DNA of 64,000 bases, from assembly GCF_009801115.1 (NCBI RefSeq), contig NZ_VTOL01000011.1, forward strand, positions 212,218-276,217, written 5' to 3'. Every line of letters starts with the position of its first letter. Within the stretch, counting starts at the first letter, position 1. Positions 34,103-41,726 of the stretch are shown piece after piece. The position numbers and the translations under genes were made by a program. The DNA comes from Dyadobacter sp. 3J3 (lineage in GTDB: Bacteria; Bacteroidota; Bacteroidia; Cytophagales; Spirosomataceae). The notes under the pieces were generated by a model, which was not told the DNA's origin, did no database searches, and saw only the letters and a program-made list of their open reading frames with translations.

Positions 34103-34603
34103 ATGAAATTCATCAGCATACAGCCGGTAACATTTTTGATCATAAGTTTTTGTTTCATTTTTTCTGCATTTCGCATCGTGGAAGTAGATAGAGCTGAGTT
34201 TTATGAGGCTTTATCAAGTAAAACCGAGGAAGGAATTGATAAGATGATCAGCAGGCTGGACCTGGAAAAATCATCATCCATAGTTAACGCTTACCAAGGT
34301 GCGCTTTATATGAAAAAAGCAAATTTTGTAAAAGGTGTAAACATGAAAGTGAAAACTTTTAAAAAGGGTGCTCACTTATTGGAAGATGAGATTGGCAAAA
34401 ATCCATCCAACACCGAATATCATTTTTTAAGATTGGCTATTCAGGAGCATGCACCTGGAATACTTGGTTATAACAAAAATAAAGACGAAGATAAAGTTGC
34501 AATTGTAAAAGGATTTTCAAAATTGAATTCAAGTTTGAAATCAGTCATTTCAAATTATGCGAAAGATTCGAAAGTTTTGAAAGAATCTGATTTAAATAAC
34601 TGA
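34103..34603 (+). CDS. Small exported or membrane-anchored protein of unknown function
   Basis: 166 residues. Its ATG directly follows the stop codon of the methyltransferase gene. An N-terminal hydrophobic stretch (about 6-24, VTFLIISFCFIFSAF) is a signal or anchor. The remainder is helical with repeat-like spacing (VNAYQGALYMKKANFVKG, NTEYHFLRLAIQEHAPG in part), possibly TPR-like. No family recognised. Tight packing in front of darA suggests a conserved accessory role. Confidence 0.72.
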   Translation: MKFISIQPVTFLIISFCFIFSAFRIVEVDRAEFYEALSSKTEEGIDKMISRLDLEKSSSIVNAYQGALYMKKANFVKGVNMKVKTFKKGAHLLEDEIGKNPSNTEYHFLRLAIQEHAPGILGYNKNKDEDKVAIVKGFSKLNSSLKSVISNYAKDSKVLKESDLNN

Positions 34604-34661
34604 TTACTTAACCCTAATAGTTTGACGACTCGCACCCTGTCAAGCTTTATACATTATAGAA

Positions 34662-35573
34662 TTGAAAAAGATCCTGGTGATTAGCTATTCACAGTCGGGA
34701 CAACTGGATGAGGTTATTGATCATTTTCTGTTGCCATTTGATACTGTTTCGGTAGAAAGAATTTATTTAAAGCCGAAGAAACCATTTCCGTTTCCATGGA
34801 CTTCTGACGTATTTTTTGATACAATGCCTGAATGTGTTGTTGAAGAAGCCGTTGAACTGGAACCTGTCAATTATGCTTCCTCCGATTATGATTTGATCAT
34901 ACTTGGCTACCAGCCCTGGTTTTTGTCACCCTCCCTTCCAACAACATCTATTTTACAGGATCCGGCTTTTCAGCGCCTGATTAATGGAAAGCCTGTTGTA
35001 ACGATTATAGCGGGAAGAAATATGTGGATCAACGCACAGGAAAGTGTAAAACCTTACATTAAAAATGCAGGAGGAATGCTAGTAGCGAACATTCCCTTAA
35101 TGGACAGGACTTCCAATCTGATCAGCGCAGTAACGATTTTGCACTGGATGCTAACTGGCCGAAAAGATAGCAAATGGAATATATTTCCGCTTCCTGGTGT
35201 TAGTAAACAGGATATTGAAGGGTCGTCCAGATTTGGTGCCATTGTTGAGGATGCGTTGCAAAAAGAAAATTATGGTAATCTTCAAAATAATATTCTGGGT
35301 TTGGGATTGATAGAAATTCCTACGGATATTTTATTTATTGAAGAGAGGGCCAAAAAGATATTTAGAATTTGGGCAGGTTTGATCAAGAAAAAGGGAACAA
35401 CGCTACAAAAGCGGAAAAAACTTGTTGGTTTCTTTAAATACTATCTTTTGATCGCCCTGTTTATTGTAGCGCCGATCATACTGTTTGTTTATAATTTGTT
35501 AGTGGTACCCTTTACATCACGTTCAATTAAAAAGAAAAAGGAATATTTTTGTGGTTTAGAAACCAGAGCATAA
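34662..35573 (+). CDS. darA: DarA, dialkylresorcinol-forming enzyme (flavodoxin-like aromatase)
   Basis: 303 residues, TTG start at 34662 giving KKILVISYSQSGQLDEV, which resembles the FMN phosphate loop of flavodoxins. Further family blocks: KPKKPFPFPWTSDVFFD, YDLIILGYQPWFLSPSLP, TIIAGRNMWINAQ and ILHWMLTGRKD. The C-terminus carries a membrane segment (about 265-287) and a Lys-rich end, so it sits on the inner membrane. In characterised systems DarA turns the cyclohexanedione made by DarB into the 2,5-dialkylresorcinol ring by oxidation. Its stop codon overlaps the start of darB. Confidence 0.9.
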   Translation: MKKILVISYSQSGQLDEVIDHFLLPFDTVSVERIYLKPKKPFPFPWTSDVFFDTMPECVVEEAVELEPVNYASSDYDLIILGYQPWFLSPSLPTTSILQDPAFQRLINGKPVVTIIAGRNMWINAQESVKPYIKNAGGMLVANIPLMDRTSNLISAVTILHWMLTGRKDSKWNIFPLPGVSKQDIEGSSRFGAIVEDALQKENYGNLQNNILGLGLIEIPTDILFIEERAKKIFRIWAGLIKKKGTTLQKRKKLVGFFKYYLLIALFIVAPIILFVYNLLVVPFTSRSIKKKKEYFCGLETRA

Positions 35574-36715
35574 TGTCAGAAGCATATATTACAAGGATTT
35601 CAAAATTTTTACCTAATGAAGCTGTTCCAAATGAAGAAATGGAACAATATTTAGGCTATATCAATGGAAAACCGTCAAAATCAAAAGCGATTGTTCTCCG
35701 CAATAATGGAATAAAAAGCAGATATTACGCATTAACAAAAGAGGGGACCGCCACGCATACAAATGCTGAAATGGCAGCTTTGGCTATCAAGGATTTGTTT
35801 TCAAACGCGCCCGAAGAGTTGAGTGAGATTGATTTACTGAGCTGTGCAACATCCAGCCCCGACCAGCTCATGCCGTCGCATGGTGTTATGGTGCACGGTT
35901 GGCTTCCTGAAACGGACTCTATTGAAGTAGTTTCTCCGTCGGGTGTTTGTTGCGCCGGAATGCATGCGCTGAAATATGCTTACATGTCGGTCAGGATTGG
36001 TGAAAAGAAAAAAGCAGTTTCCTGTGCTTCTGAACGTTTGTCGCCAGTTTTGCGTGCGGATCAGTTTGAGGATGAAGTTCAGCAATTGATCAAATTGGAG
36101 CAAAATCCATATCTGGCATTTGAAAAAGATTTTTTAAGATGGATGTTATCCGACGGTGCAGGTGCATTTCTGATCGAAGACAAGCCGAACAAAGATACTA
36201 TTTCTTTAAAAATCGACTGGATTGAAGGATGTTCTTTTGCAAATGTGGAGGAAGCCTGTATGTATATGGGCTCGGATAAAGAAAGTGACGGCATTTTGAA
36301 AAGTTATAAAGATTTTTCGCCTGAGGATGTTTTGGATAAATCAATATTTAGTATCAAACAGGATGTGAAATTGTTGGGCGAGAAAATTGTAAAACTTGGT
36401 TTTGTAAAACTAAGAGATATAATTGCTGAACGTGGGCTGGATATGAGTGAGATTGATTATTTCCTGCCGCATTTGTCAAGCTTCTTTTTTGAAAAGAAAA
36501 TTGAAGATTTTTTTGTAGAAAATGACATTTCGGTACCAAAGGAAAAGTGGTTTACCAATCTGGCGAGTAAGGGAAATGTTGGTGCAGCATCCATTTACAT
36601 GATGTTGGAAGAAGTTTTTAATAGTGGTAAATTGAAAAAAGGAGAAAAAGTGCTGTTGGCCGTTCCCGAAAGCGCCAGATTTTCCTATATGTTTTGTTTG
36701 TTGACAGTTTGTTGA
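35573..36715 (+). CDS. darB: DarB, FabH-like ketosynthase for dialkylresorcinol formation
   Basis: 380 residues from ATG at 35573, which overlaps the darA stop codon (TAATG) and implies coupling. Thiolase fold with the KAS III triad: Cys127 in SGVCCAGMHAL, His300 in YFLPHLSS and Asn335 in SKGNVGAAS. The N-terminal SKFLPNEAVPNEEMEQYLG and LRNNGIKSRYYAL are typical of DarB. It joins and cyclises two acyl thioesters (a beta-ketoacyl and an enoyl chain) into a 1,3-cyclohexanedione, the precursor of dialkylresorcinols. Confidence 0.92.
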   Translation: MSEAYITRISKFLPNEAVPNEEMEQYLGYINGKPSKSKAIVLRNNGIKSRYYALTKEGTATHTNAEMAALAIKDLFSNAPEELSEIDLLSCATSSPDQLMPSHGVMVHGWLPETDSIEVVSPSGVCCAGMHALKYAYMSVRIGEKKKAVSCASERLSPVLRADQFEDEVQQLIKLEQNPYLAFEKDFLRWMLSDGAGAFLIEDKPNKDTISLKIDWIEGCSFANVEEACMYMGSDKESDGILKSYKDFSPEDVLDKSIFSIKQDVKLLGEKIVKLGFVKLRDIIAERGLDMSEIDYFLPHLSSFFFEKKIEDFFVENDISVPKEKWFTNLASKGNVGAASIYMMLEEVFNSGKLKKGEKVLLAVPESARFSYMFCLLTVC

Positions 36716-36755
36716 TCGAATAAAATTAGTTGAATCATCCAAAATTTTGATAAAA

Positions 36756-37154
36756 ATGAAAAAGGAAGATTTACCACAGGATCCGGGCGCACTTGCCAAT
36801 TTTACAAGAGAGGTTTGTTACGTCAAAAACCAGGAGGGGAAATACGAAACCGCGCTCAGCGAAGGCTGGGATGTGAAAAAAGAAGCATTGGATAATGCCT
36901 GGGTTGATGTCAAAGAAAGAATTGAGGAAGCGCGCCAGGCTGTGATAAACGGTGAAAAAAGTCCGGTTTATTATTTCATGGAGCTTCGTCTGATGGATAT
37001 TCCGCTGCTTTCCGGGTATACCGGTTTTCTTGGCTTTTTCGTGAAAAGGCATTTCAAGCCTTCTATATTTAAAGGTTTGGGTGACAATAAATTAAAAAAA
37101 TATGCAGACGCCTTTGATATTACATTGGACGAATTGAAAAATTTTAAAGGTTAA
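36756..37154 (+). CDS. Small cluster protein of unknown function
   Basis: 132 residues from ATG at 36756 (a TTG nine bases earlier is possible). No signal sequence. An N-terminal LPQDPGALANFTREVCYVKN with one Cys, a central EERIEEARQAV-like helix, a hydrophobic DIPLLSGYTGFLGFFVKRHF segment and a C-terminal small helical end (ADAFDITLDELKNF). I believe similar small proteins lie next to darB in other flexirubin loci, but cannot verify this here. It might be a cofactor or product-binding partner of DarB or of the BtrH-like protein that follows by five bases. Confidence 0.78.
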   Translation: MKKEDLPQDPGALANFTREVCYVKNQEGKYETALSEGWDVKKEALDNAWVDVKERIEEARQAVINGEKSPVYYFMELRLMDIPLLSGYTGFLGFFVKRHFKPSIFKGLGDNKLKKYADAFDITLDELKNFKG

Positions 37155-37159
37155 TTCCG

Positions 37160-38191
37160 TTGAGCTACGATAGTCAGATAGAAGAATTTCATCACGTACA
37201 GACTGCGCATTGTGAAAATGGTGTGACCACAGCTTTGTTGCGTCATAATGGCCTGGATTTCATGACCGAGCCTTTGGCTTTTGGTATGGGTTCCGGACTT
37301 TTTTATATTCAGATTCCTTTTCTGACTGTAAACAACGGACCGGCGATTTCCTTTCGGACAATGCCCGGAGCAATTTTTAAAAGGACTTGCAAATCGCTTG
37401 GTGTTGATGTAAAAAGCAAAAAATTCGGTAGTCCGGAATCGGCTGAGGAATTTTTGAATAAAAAGATCAGTGAACATGTTCCGGTGGGTTGTCAGGTTGG
37501 TGTTTTTCATTTAACTTATTTCCCAAAGGAATATCGTTTTCATTTCAACGCGCATAATATTATTGTGTATGGAAAAGAGGACGGGAGATATTTATTGAGT
37601 GATCCGACGATGGAAGATGTTACATCGCTGAGCGTGGAAGAACTTAATAAAGTCCGTTTTGCCAAAGGTACTTTTGCTCCAAAAGGTCATATTTATTATC
37701 CTGAAAATGTTGGGATAGTGAGTGATGAAATGATCAGAAAAGGAATTGTCAAAGGTATCCGCAGGAACGTGCGTGATATGCTGCATATTCCTGGCAGTTT
37801 TGCGGGTGTAGACGGCATTCGATATACCTCCAATAATATCAGGAAATGGCGTGATAAGCTGGGTTTGAAAAAAGCGGGTTTATTTCTTGGCCAGATCGTA
37901 CGGATGCAGGAAGAAATTGGTACAGGCGGTGGCGGTTTTCGTTTTCTATATGGTGCTTTTCTGGAAGAAGCTGCTGCTTATTTACAGGACGACCGATTGA
38001 TCGGAATTTCGGAGGAGTTTACAAAATCGGGTGATATGTGGCGTGGAAGTGCTATTCAGATGGCGGGGGTTTACAAAGGAAGATTAACGGAACAGCAAAG
38101 TTTTGACGAAATAGCAGATCGGCTTCTGGAAATACGCTCGGTTGAAAAGGAAGCGTTTTTAAAACTTTCTAAATTGAATCTGGGGAAGTAA
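37160..38191 (+). CDS. BtrH-like acyltransferase
   Basis: 343 residues, TTG start at 37160 (no ATG before the conserved block). The N-terminal BtrH domain is plain: HHVQTAHCENGVTTALLRHN with the putative nucleophilic Cys, then EPLAFGMGSGLFYIQ; a DUF4872-like C-terminal half follows. BtrH of butirosin synthesis moves an acyl group from its carrier protein onto the amine of an aminoglycoside. By analogy this protein may move a carrier-bound acyl chain onto the resorcinol or another acceptor, making the ester (inference). Cytoplasmic. Confidence 0.85.
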   Translation: MSYDSQIEEFHHVQTAHCENGVTTALLRHNGLDFMTEPLAFGMGSGLFYIQIPFLTVNNGPAISFRTMPGAIFKRTCKSLGVDVKSKKFGSPESAEEFLNKKISEHVPVGCQVGVFHLTYFPKEYRFHFNAHNIIVYGKEDGRYLLSDPTMEDVTSLSVEELNKVRFAKGTFAPKGHIYYPENVGIVSDEMIRKGIVKGIRRNVRDMLHIPGSFAGVDGIRYTSNNIRKWRDKLGLKKAGLFLGQIVRMQEEIGTGGGGFRFLYGAFLEEAAAYLQDDRLIGISEEFTKSGDMWRGSAIQMAGVYKGRLTEQQSFDEIADRLLEIRSVEKEAFLKLSKLNLGK

Positions 38192-38222
38192 TTATATTTT
38201 CTCATTCAACATCAGTTTTACG

Positions 38223-38972
38223 ATGCACAAAGGTCCGTCAATTCATATTGAAAATGTTACTAAAAGATATAAGTCTGCACAGGAAGACAGCCTGAGTCAT
38301 GTTACCCTGAAAATCAATGAATCGGATGTGTACGGTTTACTTGGGCCAAACGGTGCAGGGAAAACGACACTCATTTCTATTCTCTGTGGAATTATTCCTC
38401 CTTCGCAAGGAAATATATCTTTTTACATAGGAGGAGTGGAAATCTCAGGTATAGAACGGAGAAGCAGGCTAGGTTTTGTCCCACAGGAATATGCTTTTTA
38501 TCAGGAGCTTACACCAAGACAAAATCTGGATTATTTTGGAGCAATGTACAATCTTTCCAAAGGAGTACTGTCGGAACGAATCGGAGAATTGCTTGACGAA
38601 CTTGGTTTGACAAAGGTTGCGGATAAGGTAGTTTCTACCTTTTCGGGAGGGATGAAAAGGCGTGTCAACCTTGCCATAGGCCTTATTCACAAGCCTGCTG
38701 TTTTATTTCTTGATGAACCAACAGTGGGTGTGGATGTACAGAGCAAGAATGCTATCATAAAATATCTTCGGGAAATTAACCGGGCTGGCACAACGATTGT
38801 GTATACATCTCATCATATGTCGGAAGCGGAAGAATTCTGTAATCGCATTGCGCTGATTGATCATGGAAAAGTGGTTGCCGAAGGTGGCATGACTGACTTA
38901 TTAGCTGAAAATAATGTTTCGGGGTTACAGGATTTGTTTATAAAACTGACAGGAGAGGAGTATCGGGATTAA
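38223..38972 (+). CDS. ABC transporter ATPase subunit (exporter of the dar cluster)
   Basis: 249 residues. Walker A GPNGAGKTT near residue 41, signature FSGGMKRRVN, Walker B AVLFLDEPTVGVD and switch His YTSHHMSEAEEF, the pattern of the DrrA/NodI type ATPases that pair with ABC-2 permeases. The permease gene starts four bases after its stop codon. The pair probably exports the cluster's lipid-like product or an acyl intermediate to the periplasm or outer membrane. Confidence 0.92.
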   Translation: MHKGPSIHIENVTKRYKSAQEDSLSHVTLKINESDVYGLLGPNGAGKTTLISILCGIIPPSQGNISFYIGGVEISGIERRSRLGFVPQEYAFYQELTPRQNLDYFGAMYNLSKGVLSERIGELLDELGLTKVADKVVSTFSGGMKRRVNLAIGLIHKPAVLFLDEPTVGVDVQSKNAIIKYLREINRAGTTIVYTSHHMSEAEEFCNRIALIDHGKVVAEGGMTDLLAENNVSGLQDLFIKLTGEEYRD

Positions 38973-38975
38973 CCT

Positions 38976-40253
38976 ATGTTCAAATTTTTTTCATCCATTC
39001 GTAAGGAATTTATTTTGCTTGTCAGCGACAAAGTAGGCCTTGCGCTTATGTTTTTGATGCCCCTCCTTTTGGTTTTTATAATCACTATTATTCAGGACAG
39101 CGCTTACAAAATCGTGAATGAAAATGAAATTCCGATGCTGGTCGTTAATCATGATGAAGGGAACCAAGGCAATAAATTACTGGATTTACTGATCACATCC
39201 CGGCTTTTCAAAATTGATACGTTGAACAGCCTCCCGGAAAAAGCTTTGAAAAAGGAATTGCTGGCAAGAGGAAAGATGATTGCGCTTTTTATCCCGCCTA
39301 ATTTTACAAGCGGACTGGAAAGTAATACGGGAGAGGTTAGTCACATGATGATGCGTGATTTTGGATTGGAGACCGATTCGGCTATTGTAAAAACGAGAGA
39401 TATGCCTGCCCTTTCTTTTTACCATGATCCTGTTTTGCAGGAAAATTATAGCGCTTCAGTGATGGGGGTGATAGATTCTTATGTTGGCGTGATCGAGAAG
39501 TCTATGATGATCGACAGGATTTATGCCGATATGGATATGGAGCCAAAATCAGAAAAGCTGAATGAGAAAATGGCTGTGAACCGGGTTAAAATTAACCAGA
39601 TCATCGCCACAAACGGAAATTCCGTTGCGGTGCCAAACTCAACACAACATAACGTACCGGCATGGACAATTTTTGCCATGTTTTTTATGGTTGTCTCACT
39701 TGGAAGTAATATTGTAAAGGAGCGGGTTAACGGAAGTTTTTTGAGACTTAAAACGATGCCAACCAGTTTTATGCTGGTGATGTTCAGCAAAATGGCGATT
39801 TATGTAGTCGTTGCTATCTCTCAGGTTGCCTTGACATTTTCCGTAGGAATCTGGATTCTACCTAAAATCGGTTTGCCGGAATTAACAATTCCGACTAATT
39901 TTCCAGCTTTTGCAGCGGTCGTTTTAATCAGTAGTATGGCTGCTGTAAGTTATGCTTTATTGATCGGAGCTTTGGCGCACACGCAGGAGCAGGCGAATGG
40001 TTTTGGCGCGATATCCATTATTATTTTCGGTGCCATTGGCGGTATTTTAGTTCCTACTTTTGTGATGCCGGAATTTATGCAGTTTGCCAGTAATTTTTCA
40101 CCTTTGCACTGGTGCCTGGAAGGATTTTATATTCTTTTTCTGAAAGGCGGCAGCTGGCATGAGCTTAGGTGGGTTATACTGTTTTTGGGAGTATTCATTT
40201 TGATTTGCCAACTTTGCACTTATATTAAACTTAGAATAGAAAAAATTATCTGA
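38976..40253 (+). CDS. ABC-2 type permease (exporter of the dar cluster)
   Basis: 425 residues. One membrane segment at 18-38, a large periplasmic domain (about 40-225) and five further membrane segments (about 230-420), the YhgE/DrrB-like ABC-2 arrangement with PNFTSGLE in the external domain and LHWCLEGFYILFL near the end. Works with the ATPase encoded just upstream. Substrate unknown; position favours the resorcinol-type product. Six bases before the carrier protein gene. Confidence 0.9.
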   Translation: MFKFFSSIRKEFILLVSDKVGLALMFLMPLLLVFIITIIQDSAYKIVNENEIPMLVVNHDEGNQGNKLLDLLITSRLFKIDTLNSLPEKALKKELLARGKMIALFIPPNFTSGLESNTGEVSHMMMRDFGLETDSAIVKTRDMPALSFYHDPVLQENYSASVMGVIDSYVGVIEKSMMIDRIYADMDMEPKSEKLNEKMAVNRVKINQIIATNGNSVAVPNSTQHNVPAWTIFAMFFMVVSLGSNIVKERVNGSFLRLKTMPTSFMLVMFSKMAIYVVVAISQVALTFSVGIWILPKIGLPELTIPTNFPAFAAVVLISSMAAVSYALLIGALAHTQEQANGFGAISIIIFGAIGGILVPTFVMPEFMQFASNFSPLHWCLEGFYILFLKGGSWHELRWVILFLGVFILICQLCTYIKLRIEKII

Positions 40254-40258
40254 TACTA

Positions 40259-40525
40259 ATGGAAATTGAAAGCTTAAAGCCAGTTATAAAAGAACAAATC
40301 GTACAATATTTGAATTTACTGGATATAAACCCTCAGGATATAAAAGATGATGAACCTCTTTTTGGAGGTGATTTGGGTCTGGACTCGATCGATTCTCTTG
40401 AATTGGTGGTGTTGTTAGAAAGGGAATACGGAATTAAAATTACAAATCCTGCTGAGGGACGGAAAATTCTGGTGGATGTAAACCATATGGCAGCGTATAT
40501 TATAACGAATGCAAAAAAAGCGTGA
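40259..40525 (+). CDS. Acyl carrier protein (DarC-like)
   Basis: 88 residues with the four-helix ACP pattern; the phosphopantetheine site is Ser43 in GDLGLDSIDSLELVV. It would carry the growing or activated acyl chain for the ketosynthase, DarB and the acyltransferases of the cluster. The Sfp-type PPTase at 27075 is a likely activating enzyme. Its 3' end overlaps the ketosynthase gene by 17 bases. The only carrier protein in the window. Confidence 0.93.
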   Translation: MEIESLKPVIKEQIVQYLNLLDINPQDIKDDEPLFGGDLGLDSIDSLELVVLLEREYGIKITNPAEGRKILVDVNHMAAYIITNAKKA

Positions 40526-41726
40526 AGTTTCAGGTAAAGTTTATGTGACGGGGATAGGTATTATTTCTGCACTGGGTGCTAATGTTGAGGAAAATCATAC
40601 AGGATTACTGAGTGGAAAAGCTGGAATTGGAAAGGCAATTAATTTTGAATCCTATTACACTTCTGTGTTACCTTTTGGTGAAGTTAAATTTAGTAATGAG
40701 AAACTGAAAAATATTCTGGGTCTGGAAAATGAGCCAGGTTATACCCGGACTTCACTTTTGGCAGTCAAGGCATTTGAGGAAGCGATTCATGATGCAGGTT
40801 TGACAGAACACGAAATTTCCTCTTTTGATACCGCCCTTATTTCTGCAAGTACCGTTGGAGGGATGTGTTTGACGGATCAGTTGTATGAAGACGCGAATTT
40901 AAAATCAGCTGGATCTGAGTATCTGGAAGCATATGGCTGTGCAGCGCATACTTTGAAACTGGTTGAAAAATATAAGATCAACGGATTTACGAATACTATT
41001 AATACCGCTTGTTCGTCCTCTGCCAATGCCATTATGATGGGTGCCAGATTGATAAAATCCGGTCGTGCCAAACGCGTGATTGTAGGCGGTGTTGATGCGC
41101 TGGCAAAATATACGGTCAATGGTTTCAATTCACTTAAAATCCTTTCTGAATCTCCCTGCAAACCTTTTGATGAAAACCGGGATGGCTTAAATCTTGGAGA
41201 AGCCGCGGCTTATCTTGTTTTGGAATCCGAAGAAATTGTCGGGAATAAAAAAAAATATGCGGAGATCGCAGGATATGGTAATTCCAATGATGCGCACCAT
41301 CCGTCTGCTATGTCTGATGACGCGGTTGGTGCTATTATTTGTATGAAGGAAGCGATAAAATCCGCCGGGATTAATGCTTTTGAAATTGATTATATCAATG
41401 CGCACGGAACCGGAACACCCAATAATGACAGCGTTGAATTGACCGGAATCTCAACAGTATTTGACAAAGTGCCACCTTTTAATTCAACAAAATCATACAC
41501 TGGACATACCCTGGGAGCATCGGGAGCGGTTGAGGCTATATTCAGCATATTCAGTTTAATACATTCCGAAATTTATCCAAGTCTGCATATCGAGACAAAT
41601 ATGAAAGACTATGATGCAAAGCCTGTTGGCGAACTTCAAACCGGAATTCCGGTAAAGTATGTTCTTTCTAATTCTTTTGGTTTTGGGGGGAATTGTACTT
41701 CTTTGGTTTTGGGGAGGGCGGATTAA
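40509..41726 (+). CDS. Beta-ketoacyl-ACP synthase, FabF type
   Basis: 405 residues with the Cys-His-His triad: Cys168 in NTACSSSAN, His299 in NAHGTGTPNND and His333 in SYTGHTLGASG, plus the C-terminal SFGFGGNC loop. It would extend an acyl chain with malonyl units on the carrier protein. In aryl-polyene systems two KS subunits (an active one and a chain-length factor) usually occur; only this one is here. No ketoreductase or dehydratase follows. The stop codon overlaps the stop codon of the convergent mutase gene. Confidence 0.93.
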   Translation: MQKKREVSGKVYVTGIGIISALGANVEENHTGLLSGKAGIGKAINFESYYTSVLPFGEVKFSNEKLKNILGLENEPGYTRTSLLAVKAFEEAIHDAGLTEHEISSFDTALISASTVGGMCLTDQLYEDANLKSAGSEYLEAYGCAAHTLKLVEKYKINGFTNTINTACSSSANAIMMGARLIKSGRAKRVIVGGVDALAKYTVNGFNSLKILSESPCKPFDENRDGLNLGEAAAYLVLESEEIVGNKKKYAEIAGYGNSNDAHHPSAMSDDAVGAIICMKEAIKSAGINAFEIDYINAHGTGTPNNDSVELTGISTVFDKVPPFNSTKSYTGHTLGASGAVEAIFSIFSLIHSEIYPSLHIETNMKDYDAKPVGELQTGIPVKYVLSNSFGFGGNCTSLVLGRAD

